Positions 39,313 through 52,500 of a stretch of 64,000 nt of DNA are shown in pieces. The notes under the pieces were generated by a model. That model was given only the letters and a program-made list of their open reading frames with translations, ran no database searches and was not told where the DNA came from. Every line of letters begins with the position of its first letter. The first letter of the stretch is position 1. The stretch is from Cyclina sinensis (Eukaryota > Mollusca > Bivalvia > Venerida > Veneridae), in assembly GCA_012932295.1 (NCBI GenBank), contig JAAONU010000001.1, positions 32,333,449 through 32,397,448 of the forward strand, given 5' to 3'. The position numbers were made by a program, and so were the translations under genes.

Positions 39313-40427
39313 AAGCAATATAGTATACCATTTTAAATACAATGCTGTATGAGTGAATTCCTCCTCAGTATAATGTAATTATTTTCCAAGGATTTCACCT
39401 TATTCTCTTAAGGAAAGGCCTTTTTAAGCAGAGATATACCCATATTGACAAAATGTTGAAATCTAATGAACAAGGCCAAAAAGTTTAATAAATACACTGA
39501 CATTTTTTACCAAGTCTTGAGAATACCAATACTCCCATTGGCTGACAGCATGACCTGGTGATTCTAACACAGTAAAACTTCAACATTCACCCCAAAGTAC
39601 CAGAGACACAACCAGATAAACAGATGTGTCTTCTGAAGTGTGAACTATACTGAGAGAATATGCCAGTAATATTAACACTTCATCTGTTGATCAGCATCAG
39701 AATGAAGTATTCGTACTACAATTAGAGGAAAAGAAACATTCAAAACTCCACATTGCCTCGTATCATTTGCTTAGTTGTTCAACTATAAGTAGGTCAAGAT
39801 GTCACACCCATGAACATTTACACCCAGAATTGTAAAACTTCGAGTGATGATTTTAAATCTGCTGGACAAATATCTACTTTCCCATCACCCTCACATAAGA
39901 TGTCTAGAAAGGGGTGTATCTAAATAAACAAGAAATGTTGCTACTATTCTACATATGCCAAGTGGAGGTGATATGCAGGAATATATCAAACTTCTGGTAC
40001 AAATATTTGAACAAAATATCTATGTAGTGGCTGCAGTCATCAAAGTTTCATTACATAAAAATGATTGAAGATCAGATCTATTTTAGAGTACATGTAGTCC
40101 TTTTTCAACATTTTCTTTAAGTTCAAGCACTCCTTGTACTAAAATCAAGCATCATTTCTATGTCAGACTGCTATAGACCATATCTAGACTGCAGAAAAAT
40201 ATTTGGTAAGAATTTTCACATGGCAAGAAAAAAAAAGAAAGAAGGGCAAGTCAACTTTAACTTACAGTAAGTCAGAGCAACAAATAACAGAAATGAACAT
40301 GTAACAAAGCAACGTGCATGTCTTCATGGCATTAATAGTTAATCTCTCTGCTTCTTAATTTTAAAATAATCTCTTTAAATGAACAAGAAACAAATTACTG
40401 GTATAAACTTTCACATAAGCATAAGGA
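39313..40427. other. Intergenic DNA / 3' side of STK31
   Basis: AT-rich sequence downstream (minus strand) of the STK31 stop. It should contain the STK31 3'UTR. I do not find an unambiguous polyadenylation hexamer close to the stop codon. Confidence 0.4.
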
Positions 40428-40537
40428 CTATTCAACTGTTTTCTTGACCATGTTCACTAGCTCTCTGAGGGTGGGCCTGGCCTGTCTTGTGTCAGATGAT
40501 GCGAGGAAAGTTCTACTGTCCTGTAGCAACAGCGACA
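40428..40537 (-). CDS. STK31: STK31 last exon: C-terminal kinase helices and stop
   Basis: A good acceptor (GCACATTTCAG) opens a 35-codon exon in the phase required by the GTTAGT donor at 41,655. It reads SLLLQDSRTF ... ARPTLRELVNMVKKTVE and stops. RPTLREL is the classic alpha-I signature of kinase C-lobes and aligns with the human SLLCSLICY ... MTAEQVL end. If this exon is skipped, the protein ends in exon 21 without the final helices. Confidence 0.68.
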
Positions 40538-43500
40538 CTGAAATGTGCATGTGTATATAAGCTAATCACAGCCTTTTAAAGAGAGTGAGATAAAATCATG
40601 CTTTACTCAGGAAATTTGTTACAAGTATTATATTCCTTTGACCTGGAGTGATAGGAAGAAACATTTTACTTTGGTCATACTTCTGAAGGAAAAATATTTG
40701 TGATAATATAAGTTAACATTAACTAAACATAGATATTGACAGATAACCTGAAATCTTACCTTGATTGAGTCATAAAGCTCTTCAGAAGAACAATCTTACA
40801 AAACTGATCAGCAGTGCATCAAGTTACAGTAACATTACTGCTGTCAATTCTTTTACCAAAACATGTTTCCAGGTCTGTTATACTTGTAAATCAATATAAG
40901 TACTCAAGACACTTACAGGAGACCACTTAACAATATGACCTTTATGTGTGTCCAGCTATCCTCTGTCACCAATACCTAGTATTAACATGTATGTGTTTAT
41001 CCAATATCCACATGGTAAATGTAAAACTAATTCAAAACAACATTAACAACAAAACTCATTCATAAAGCAAACTAGTTTTAGTTGGCAATGTAAGGCAGAA
41101 ACATAAGCAGCATGCTGTCAGTAACAAACTTCTAAATGAAAGAAAGCAAAATCTAACAGTAACTCTCAGTAGATTATAGCACATGAGGACTTGTTTGCTA
41201 CAAAGGCAGCATAAGTGACTTGTACATTTGTTACAAAAAAAAACAAAAACTTGTCATTTCATAAAAAATGTCCTTTATAACACCACTAACATACTAAGTC
41301 TGACATATTTGAATTACTGATAGTATACAAGTGAAAATAATGTATTTTATCGATGCTAATTAGTATCATATCTCAAGTTATTTTAAGTTAACCAATACTG
41401 AATTTTCTCTGTCTTTAATTCAATCTTTAAACTGTTATCAAAAACACAATTTAGTCTTTTCTGACTAGCTTATATCATTAAAGACAACACTTTTTTTTCC
41501 CAGGGGTAATATGTCTATTATAATGTTGTAAGGGTTTCATTTTTTGTTCTCTCTTAAGTTAAACAATGAAGCAACAAACAAAACAAAGTTTTGTAAAGGG
41601 GGAAAGATAAACAAGAACTGATCAATTATTGCACAAACAGGCTGGAACAACTAACAAGTATTATCTGCTAATTTCTCCATTCCTTCCCATGCCGCTCCCT
41701 TCTCATTAACCATCTGTGCCGTCACATCTATGCTCTGTTGTTCTGCTGACGTCAGTTCAGAAGTGACAGTCTGACTGTCAGTGGAAATGTTTCTACACTG
41801 ATCATCATCCTGTCTGTCTGCCATATTTCCTGAGACTTGTACATGAGAACTATCACTGGTCATGGTACTAAAAGAAACTGACTCAAGTCTGTCTGCACAG
41901 GCTTTAACCTCCTGTACACAATTGTCTTGAACAGTGTTGTCCAAGGGTGAATTACCACGACTTCCACTGGTCCCTGATAATGAGCTCTCTGTTGTCCAAG
42001 AATTATCTGTGTCCACAGCTGCATTTGTATTATGCTCTGGATGGGTAGGAAGTATGTTTGGCTCCATTCTACAGGTAAATGAAGTAACAAAACAGCTTAA
42101 ATGTAGTATTTTAAACAGGTGTGAAAATAGTAACTTTCCTTGCAATAAGAGATATACTGAATTATGTATGTGTAGAAAAAATATGTCTTACCTGCAAAGT
42201 GAATATTAGCAAGAAGGCAATAAAGTTCTCTTTTTTTCTTACCTAACTCTCTGAAAATGAACTTTCAACTTAATCTATTTATGTTAAATTCACAAAAACA
42301 AATACAAAAAAAATCTAGATGAAACAATCAAGCAAACAGCATGGCTATAATGACCCTGTTGCACCAAACTCCTAATCTAGAATTAAAAGAAACTTAAGCT
42401 AAAGACATAAATATGCATCATTTTATGCAGGAGCCAGAAATATATGACAAACCTTCAAAACAAGAACAGGTTGTCATATAGATCTACTCTGACTATACAT
42501 AAAATACCTTCTAGAAGTATTATTTTGTTTCTAAATAAACTGTAGCTGTGAAATTAACTTGCTGACAAATAACATACATATAATCTTCTGCCCGAAACAC
42601 TCCTATCTCCATTGGTTCATTCGTGCTCTTGATGACTGGAGGTGGAGATGCTATCACAGGTTCTGGGGTAGAGGCAGCAACAATCACACTCTCTGCTTTC
42701 TGTACAGGTTCTGACTCCTGTACCAATCTGTATACCTGCTGAGCATGGATCTGGGTAGCTGTTTTACCACTTAACACTGCGTCAAACAACTGCTGCATCT
42801 TTGGATTCTGTTACAAAGAAACAGCAGAACATAAACTGTTACAGTGCTATCTCTGAAGGTGATGAATACCTTCACAACTGACCTTGTCTCAGAAACAGAA
42901 GCAGTTGGTCACCCTAAATGCAATCCCTACTGACCTTTTCATAAACTGTTTTTCTATTTTTTGAAACAGTGACCTTGACCTTGAATACTGACATTCCAAC
43001 CAAAATCTCAAGCACAAACCAGCAACAAGGAGAGCAAGTTTTTTTGCATTACAATATTCCAAAGTGAAGATACTGATCATTTTTTCTATTTTTAGTTAAA
43101 GTAACCTTAATCGTGAATGCAGACATCCTACATGCAATCCTAAGCAGCATTTGCACACAAGCTACTTACATAGCAAGTTCAATGCATTACAACATTCTGA
43201 AGTGAAATCTTTTTTTTATATATCTGAAACATTTATCTTCTTTCAATAACAATGATCTTGACCCTGAATGCAGACATGTCAAATGCAATGCCCAGAGACA
43301 ACTGCATATACCGATAAGCTACTTTAACACAGTTTCATTTCAATACAATTATTTATGATAGGAAACCATTTTCTTCATTTTTTTTGTTTTGTTTTTTGTT
43401 TTTTGTTACAGTGATCTTGAAGATGGACAACCCAAACACAATCCCATTCTGTATTTTCAAACAAGCTACCCAAAGACTGAAGTCTCTATAACAAATGATT

Positions 43501-46500
43501 GTCAAGTTACATGGTGGAAATGGTTTTCGATGTTAATGTGACCTTGACCTTTGAGCTACTGACTCCAAAATCAGTAGGTGTCATCCACTCAATATGGGCA
43601 ATAATCATATGAAGGTAAAAGGCTGTAGGCCAATGAGTACTCAAGTTATCCTCCAGAAACCAAATTGCTAATGGACAGATGGACGCTCAGGACCATAACA
43701 TAATATGCCCCCTACGGCCATATAAAAAGCTCTGAGTCAAGAGGTTTTAGAGAAGAAGATATCCCAAGTTTTTCCAAGACAACTATATATAGGCCCCAGG
43801 CCAGAGCCTAATACTGACCCTCGGATCATGATTTAAACCAACTTGGTAGAGGTCCACAAGACATTACACACCAAATATCAAAACTCTAAGCCTTATGGTT
43901 TATGAGTAATCAGCTATATTAAAGTTTTTGCATGACACAGCCGACTCCGAGTAAGTGACCACAACTGCTTGACCTTTCTTTGAATACATACAAGCTAAAA
44001 ATGTGTTGGTTTTTTTTTTTTTTTTAAATGAAACAAAAAGGTAAATAATTCTTATGCATCATACATTTAAATTCTTTTTCAGAAAAAGTAACTTACCAAA
44101 TCTTTTGGATCAGGTCCACTTTTGGAGAGAGACATTGGATTATGGTTTGGACAATATAACTGAAAAATAAAAATTCTTATCAACTGCATCATATTTGTTT
44201 AAGTTACACTCAAATCATAGAATCTGGCTGTAAAATAATCCGAAAACACTTCATACATGTTGGATTACAATTTATTCATAATACTTCAGATAAGTACCAG
44301 CACAGACCCTGTTCCCTGTAAGTTCCAATCAATTATCTCATGAACAGCATGACTGGTACTTGCTAGAACTAGAGTTTAAACAAGTGAAAAGTGACAAAGA
44401 AAGAAGTCAGCAAACCAAACCAATCTACCATAGATATATGAAGTTTGGTGGTACAGACCTCAGTCATTAGGAGAATTCTTATGATTGTTATAAAGTTAAC
44501 CATTAAAGCTTCAGTACAATTTAAAATAGTGATAACACTGTGCTAACAGAAATACTGAACAAGTGATAATGTTGTGGTTCTAGAAATACTGAATAAGTGA
44601 CAATGCTGTGGTTCTAGAAATACTGAATAAGTGACAATGCTGTGGTTCCAGAAATACTAAACAAGTGATAATGTTGTGCCTCTAGAAATACTGAACAAGT
44701 GATATTGCTGTGGTTCTAGAAATACTGAACAAATGACAATGCTGTGGTTCCAGAAATACTGAATAAGTGATAACGCTGTGCTTCTTTAAATACTGAATAA
44801 GTGATAACACTGTGCCTCTAGAAAAAGTGATTTTGTTATTATTTCTCTTATAACATAACGTCATACAAAGCTAGCATAATTATATTCAACCTTTCAGAAA
44901 AATAGTATTTATGGTGTTTTACCCAGAACATAAGAAGGACAAGATTGTAGACATCTGCTGACTGACTTAGAACATCTGCTGATGTATACTGCAGCTCAGG
45001 TGACTGGAACACTAAACCTCCCTCTGTTACGTGCCGTTTATTAATACGTTTGGTCTGCAATATATTATAGCAATATTTCCTAACATAGCCATTGGTCACT
45101 TGATATTGTTCTTTGTGACACAGAGACATATTTGGGTCTGTACACAGTTGGAAAAGTTGTACTCGAGAAGCCACATTACTCTATTATATTCTATTTATTA
45201 TAAATTATGCAAAGATAAATTTCCTTTTATGGTTAAGTGATTTTCACCAAAAGAAGTCATGTTCATTGGTGCTCTTGCCATTCATGAAAATATCACTTTA
45301 AGAGCTCATCCTGTGAAATCATCAATATCTTGCACTAAAACAAGCAAATATTCAGCAGCCAGTTAAATTCAAAGCAACTTCTAAACGAAGTTGTTGGCAT
45401 CAGTTGAATGTCCTACCAACTAACAAAATGTGATTCCTACATAGTACCCTTAACACTTATTTCAGTTATTTGTAAGATTATGATTATCGCTCAAGTAACT
45501 GTAACTCCATAATTTTTCACTTATCTCTGAGTTCAATAAAAGATCTAAGTAATAACCAATTCACTTACAGGTTGCTTCGAAAAGTCAGGATACATCAATA
45601 AAACAGAACCATCTTCTCTTACAAGGACAGACTGTGGATTAATCTCGCCATGTATGCAGCCCCGTGCATGAATTTCAACCACTTGTTCTGCTAACCTCAG
45701 ACAAATATTGTGAACCAGCTGAAAACTTAACTGTTGAGATTTTACAGCAGATTCTATAAGCTCTCCACCTGTCCAGTGACTTTGTATGTAAGCCAACCTG
45801 TCAGACTGCAAACAAACAAAAAATCTTCAAAAATATACTGGCAGCTGGTATCAGTTCTGAAAAAGGCTGCTAGATTTCCTTATTCAAAAATCAACATAAA
45901 GCCAGCTGTCTGTTTCATAACTACCTTTCTCAAACATTTTCTTCTGCATTCAAATCTTCCACTTAAACTTTTTTTTACAGAAGTTTACACAATTAATGAG
46001 AATTTTTTGCTTAAGACCAAAGTAAAAAGGCAAAAATTTGCGGAATGATTTTCTAAAAAACATGGCATAATCAAAACAACTGTCAAGGTCCTGGACCAAC
46101 TACTTTACTTGTAACTGCAATAATCTGATTATTAAAGCATGTGTCAGTTCTTTCATTTGTACTTTTTTCCTTAATTGTTAAATCTGACGAACACATTTTC
46201 ACTCCCAAAGATAGACGTCAACACCTGTTAGGTTAAAGAATCTTAAATGTATCTGTTCATATTCTTAAACTTGAACTGTTCAACTTAATATTTCATCATT
46301 TTCACACCTTTGCACAAAATATAAAAAAACACCCGATGAGGTTTCACGGTGTGCAATTTAACTGGGTTTGAGTTTGATGGATATCCTGTAAGACTGGATA
46401 GAGCTCCTGGTGCAGACAGTTTCAGGAGAAGCTTAGAACCACACAGAACTCCTTACCCATGAGCTCTAAGTTCCAGCAAAAGAAAATCAAAGAAAACGGT

Positions 46501-49500
46501 GGATGATAGATACAGGACAGAATGTTATCACAATAGCTGAGCTATTACTGCTCTGGCTCAAGTGAAATAAAAACTGAATTTCTACAATTTAAATCTATGG
46601 GCTCTTTTTCCAGTGTCAACTCTCATTTATAGGTCACTCCACACAGTAATTGCATCCCCAAAATGTCAATGTACTAACCTTAGAGAAGAAGACTGCCTGT
46701 ACCATGTTTGTGTCACTATTGTAATGTATAAGCTGTTTCATGAACTCTTCCTTGGAACAATGTTCACTACCTCCTACATGAAACTCCTGTTAACAGAAAA
46801 TTAGAAGGTAGTATATTACAATAACCACTCACAAAAAATCAATAACAATAAACTTGTAAGTACCATAGGTACAAACATTATGACATCATTCAAGAACTTG
46901 CTTTAAGAATAAAAGTCTCTTAAATAGAGGGCAATAATGGCTCTAAGTGGATGATATGACAGTAAATTTTTTTACTGCTCAAAATAATAAGTGCAATTAA
47001 TGTGCTTATTATCAAAATAAAGGAGCCAACAAGAAAGAAATAATGCCAGTAAAAAGCAGTAATTATATCAATAATTAAAAAAAAAAATCTTGAAAGATCA
47101 GAAAGATGCAATACATCTTAGAATACACTACCCAGAGCAGGATTTGAACTCTGATCTTGCTGCATTGAAGACCAACACTTTACACACTGAACCAAAGAAC
47201 TGATTCTCTGTCTTTAAAAAATCAAGTGACCCCTGAGGCGGGGTCAATTTTGACCCTGGAAGGATAATTTGATCACTCTTGCTAGAGGACCTCTAGATGA
47301 TGCTCTATGCAAAATATCTAAGCCCTAGGCCTTGCGGTTTCAGTACAGATTTTCGAAGTTTTCCCTATATATATGCCTTTATGAAATCAAGAGACCCATG
47401 TGTGGGGCCATTAATGACCCAAGAGGCATAATTTGAACAACCTTTGTAGAAGAACTCTAGGCGAACCTTTTTAACCCCTGGAACATAATTTGAACAAACT
47501 TAGTAGACATACACTTGACATTTATACATACAAAATATCTAAGGTCTAGATTTTATGGTTTCTGACTAGAAAATTTTCAAAGATTTCATATTTTTCACTA
47601 ATCTGACCCACAGGGCAGGGCCAATTTTGACCCAGAGGGCATTATTTGAACAAACTTGGTAGAGATCCACTAAACAATGCTTTATGCAAAATTTTAGAAC
47701 TTCAGGCCTAGTGGTTTCAGACAAGATTTTTTTTCCTATATCTATCTTAATAAAACATGTGACCCCTTGGGCGTGGCCAATTTTGACCCCTAACGACATA
47801 ATTTGAACAAATTTGGTAGAAGTCCACTAGACAATGCTACATACCAAATCTTAAGGCTCAGAGCCTAATACTTTTTGACAGAATTTTTTTAAAGTTTTTC
47901 CTTCTTGTTGCCATTGCAACCAGAGTTCTATTTGGAACTGGATTCTTTGAACAACTTTGGTAGAGCTTCATGCAAGGAATATCCCAGGCAAGTTTCATCA
48001 AAGTTGGCTTATCAGTATAGGAGGTGAAGTCATTTAAGTCAAACTGTTAACGATGCATGATGCACACTAGACAATCAAAGACCACAAAAGGTCACCCTTG
48101 AGCACTTTGTACTCAGGTGAGCTAAATATTGCTGACTCCATTCTTTCTTTTTTCCTTTTTTTTATATACTTGGTCCCAGAACAAAGACAAACTTTTTTGA
48201 CATTATTTTGTTTTAACAAAATTAAATTGTGTCTGAAGCGGTCACAAGATCTTCACATGGTGCCTCAAATTCAATTGATTATACAAAGGCATGATTTAAT
48301 TACCAGTCATTTCCATTATCTAAGGTTTCTAACTAAAGTGAGACATATAAATATGTAGATTTACTCACCTCTCTTCAGTTAATTTACAGAACTATTTATC
48401 AACTATCAACGCAGTGCATATTTTGATCCATGTTTTGATTGTGATGTGTCTAAAGATAGAGGTCACATGACATAACCTCTTTTTACAGAATGACAAAAAG
48501 CAGCATTTTTATCCATTGAGCATTCTGTCATTTGTGATTTAAAAAAAAATTCGGGATGTACGTACAGACGTAGGGTCGTACGGACTGACGGACAAGTGCA
48601 ACGCTATATTCTCCCACTTTGTGGGGGCATAAAGAGAATTTAGAGTACTATGCCAATGTCAGTAAAACATCTGTGTCATCAGTTTTAAAAATACCCTCTC
48701 AGTCAAAAGAAACATGACAATGCTCTCATCTGTGGACCTGCAGACTCCTTTCCCAAAAGCAGAGCGAGGGTACTGTCTTGTACCACACATGTCAACAGCT
48801 GATATCTGATATCAAGGGCACCAAACTTGAAAATAGATTTTTTTTCAGGAGCATTTATAATGGCATTAAAAGTTAACAATACCTGAAGTAAGACTGGCTC
48901 CCCATTGAAACTGGAAATATAAACACCTGGTCGAAAAGCAGGCTGCAAACAATACTGATCTATATCTCTGTTAGCTTTTACAAGGCCTTTGTACACCTGA
49001 AGAACAATAAATACAACAAATACTGAAAACATTCCTGAGCTAAGTGAAATACTACATTTAGGTACTGGTGCAAAGAAAAAAGTAAATCTACCACATTCAT
49101 AAGTAGTGGTAAGGAAAATTCATCCAGTTCATGTATATCATTAAAGAAACATTCAGATTTTTATTTCTTGATGTTATCAAAGGATGTGATTTTCCAAAAA
49201 CAACAACAACAAGGACAAGGGTGACTCCTGAAAAACAATAAATAAAGTAAAATGGTTAAGTCTGTTTCTTAAAAACCTTTTCACTTTTGCTCTTTGTGAT
49301 GGAAATATGTATTTCATATGTAGGAAGTCATTTTCTGTCCTTATTGTTCAAGAACACTCTTACACAATTTCCACCTGTACTTGAAAGCATTACCCACTGA
49401 TGCCTATTTCAAGCAACCTGTAGAATCAACATTCATAAGAGGATGCACAAATTACATCTACAAACTGGTGTACTGTTAGAGTAATACTGATATATGGTAT

Positions 49501-52500
49501 TGCAGAACAACTAAAGCTAGACCATGGAGAAAGTATACTGCTGTATACTTTAATTCATATAGAATTATGAAGATAAGACCTGAACATGCCCTGTGTCAGT
49601 ATTGTTATAAAATACATACCAGGTAACTGTCAATGCCCATGTCTGGATACTGTAAAATACATACCAGGTAACTGTCAATGCCCATGTCTGGATACTGTAA
49701 AATACATACCAGGTAACTGTCAATGCCCATGTCTGGATACTGTAACATAAATACCAGATAACTTTGTCAATGCCCATGTCTGGATACTGCAAACTAATTA
49801 ACAGGTAACTGTCAATGCCCATGTACGGATACTGCAAACTACATAACAGGTAACTGTCAATGCCCATGTCTGGATACTGTAAACTACATACCAGGTAACT
49901 GTCAATGCCCATATCTGGATACTGTAACATACATGTACATACCAGGTAACTATCAATGCCCATGTCTGGATACTGTAAAATACATACCAGGTAACTGTCA
50001 ATGCCCATGTCTGGATACTGTAAAATACATACCAGGTAACTGTCAATGCCCATGTCTGGATACTGTAAAATACATACCAGGTAACTGTCAATGCCCATGT
50101 CTGGATACTGTAAAATCAACTCTGGAAAGTTGGAATCTGCCAGTGTTGCAGCCTCACTCTAAAATAAAATAAAATGAACAACAGCTAGAGTCATAAACCT
50201 AACAATGTTTCACTGACACAAAACTGTGGTACATTTATTTCAAGACAGATCAGAAAAGAATATAAGACCAACTTCTACTGTCTACAACAAAACTCATGAA
50301 GTATTCACAGCATGCAGATGTATTTTCTCAGAACAGTTGATGTCACTGAGTACAAATGTTGATGAGGGCATCATTTCACATAGGAAACTGTGATGTAACT
50401 TCCAGTACAGTGATGAACTATATTGTAATCCATACTAGTAAAGGCTGGTAACTTACAATAAGACTGTCAGACTGTAAAAGAGCTGCCTGTAACTGGGTCC
50501 GTATTTTCTCCTCCTCCTCTCGTATACTGTCCAGGTCTCCCTCATCACCACTCTGTATAATATTTAACACAAAATACAACACACCATTTATTTCTTGTTT
50601 CATGAACTTTCATTGTTTGAAAACTCAACTGGACACCAGTAAATTATAGTCATAGACCTTATCCATATCAGAACAGATCTTGTTCTAAGCTATTTAAATG
50701 GTCCAATGACTAATTATAGATAATTAAATTGGTTCTACTTTTCTATACTGAATGTGTTTACAATAATAAGGGACCAATGAACGGCTGAAACAAGAGGTCA
50801 AAAGTCATATTTTAAAAGAATTTGGTCAACATAACAGCAAGTACTTAGTATTTCAGAGATCACTGTTACCGTAAAAGATCAAAATGCATGTTAATCTTTA
50901 ATAAATGAAATGTAATTTTAATGGATTGCTGTTTGTTTGAAAATATCAATATACTTAACCAGTTGACTAAAATTTACAGGTAAGGATAAAATCAAAGAAC
51001 ACAATCTTTTACTAAGAATTCAGTATTTTTTTTATCTTCCTTTTTGTATCAGTATGAACAATATTATGAAGAACTGAAAAAATCAATTAATTGCCACAGA
51101 AGTCATTTTCAAATATTTTTGGATGAAATTCTAACCAATGCTATTAGTGTTTTCACAACTAGTGTAACCATGTTTAAGCTCAGTTTACATGATAGTGTTT
51201 TCACTCGTTATGCATCAGTGTTTGTCAGACAATGCTCAAGACACATTTGAGGACTGTGAGACTGAGAACAATGCAGTTTGGACTTACTTCTTCGAGATCC
51301 AATTTGTCAGCCTGTATGTGTCGTAACTTTGATTTGAGACTTCGGATTTGTTTTCTGTTCTCCTGCAGATCTGTCAATGTTGGAGTTTTATCTAACCATG
51401 GTTCTATTTTCTGTCTTCTTGCAGCAAACTCCTTTTTCAACTCACAGATATTGTCCAAGGTTGTTGCTTCATTCTGTAACTCTTTCAGTAGAGAACCTAT
51501 CACTGTAGCCACAAGATTTCCATCCTTACTATGTGCCTGAAGAACATGTGAACATTCATTGTTGTACCATTATCTTCAATAAACACAGAATGGTTACACC
51601 ATAACCTGAACCAAAACACAGTCTGGATTTAGTATGATCTTAACCAAAACACAAGACAGGTTACAACATGATCTAGACCAAAATAAAGACTGGATATACC
51701 ATGATCTAAACCAAAACACAGACTGGATATACCATGATTTAAACCAAAACACAGACTGGATATACATGTACCATGATCTCAACCAAAGTACATTCTGACC
51801 ATTTTTGTGTCTGGGAACTTTGCAGTAAGAGGTTCTGCTTTTCTACTCTATGAGGAAATATAAATGTCATTCATCTTACAAAAGTATATAAAGTCATACA
51901 TGTTAACCAAAAGTACTGTGGTCATATAAAATGCATCAGAATATATAGGTCAAATATAATACATGTACAACTGAACTCACTCATACACAATTAAATGAGG
52001 ACATCATATGCACAAGAATACAGAACAAATAGGTCATTTATGTGCAACAGAATACTGGAAATACTGAGGTCATACAATGGAATACTGAGGTCTTACAATG
52101 GAATACTGAGGTCATATAATGGAATATGGAGGTCATATAATGGGAAACTGAGGTCATATAATTGGATACTGAGGTAATACAATGGAATACTGAGGTCATA
52201 CAATGGAATACTGAGGTCATACAATGGGATACTGAGGTAATACAATGGAATACTGAGGTCATACCATTGGACATTGAGGTAATACAATGGAATACTGAGG
52301 TCATACAATGGAATACTGAGGTCATACAATGGAATACTGAGGTCATACCATGGGACATTGAGGTCTTACAATGGAATACTGAGGTCATATAATGGGATAC
52401 TGAGGTCATATAATTGGATACTGAGGTCATACAATGGAATACTGAGGTCATATAATAGGATCCTGAGGTAATACAATGGAATACTGAGGTCATACAATGG

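Noticed and set aside
49933..50172. Plus-strand open frame with CPCLDTVKYIPGNCQ repeats
   Set aside because: It is the antisense reading of the 45-bp minisatellite; the minus strand carries the real STK31 exon.
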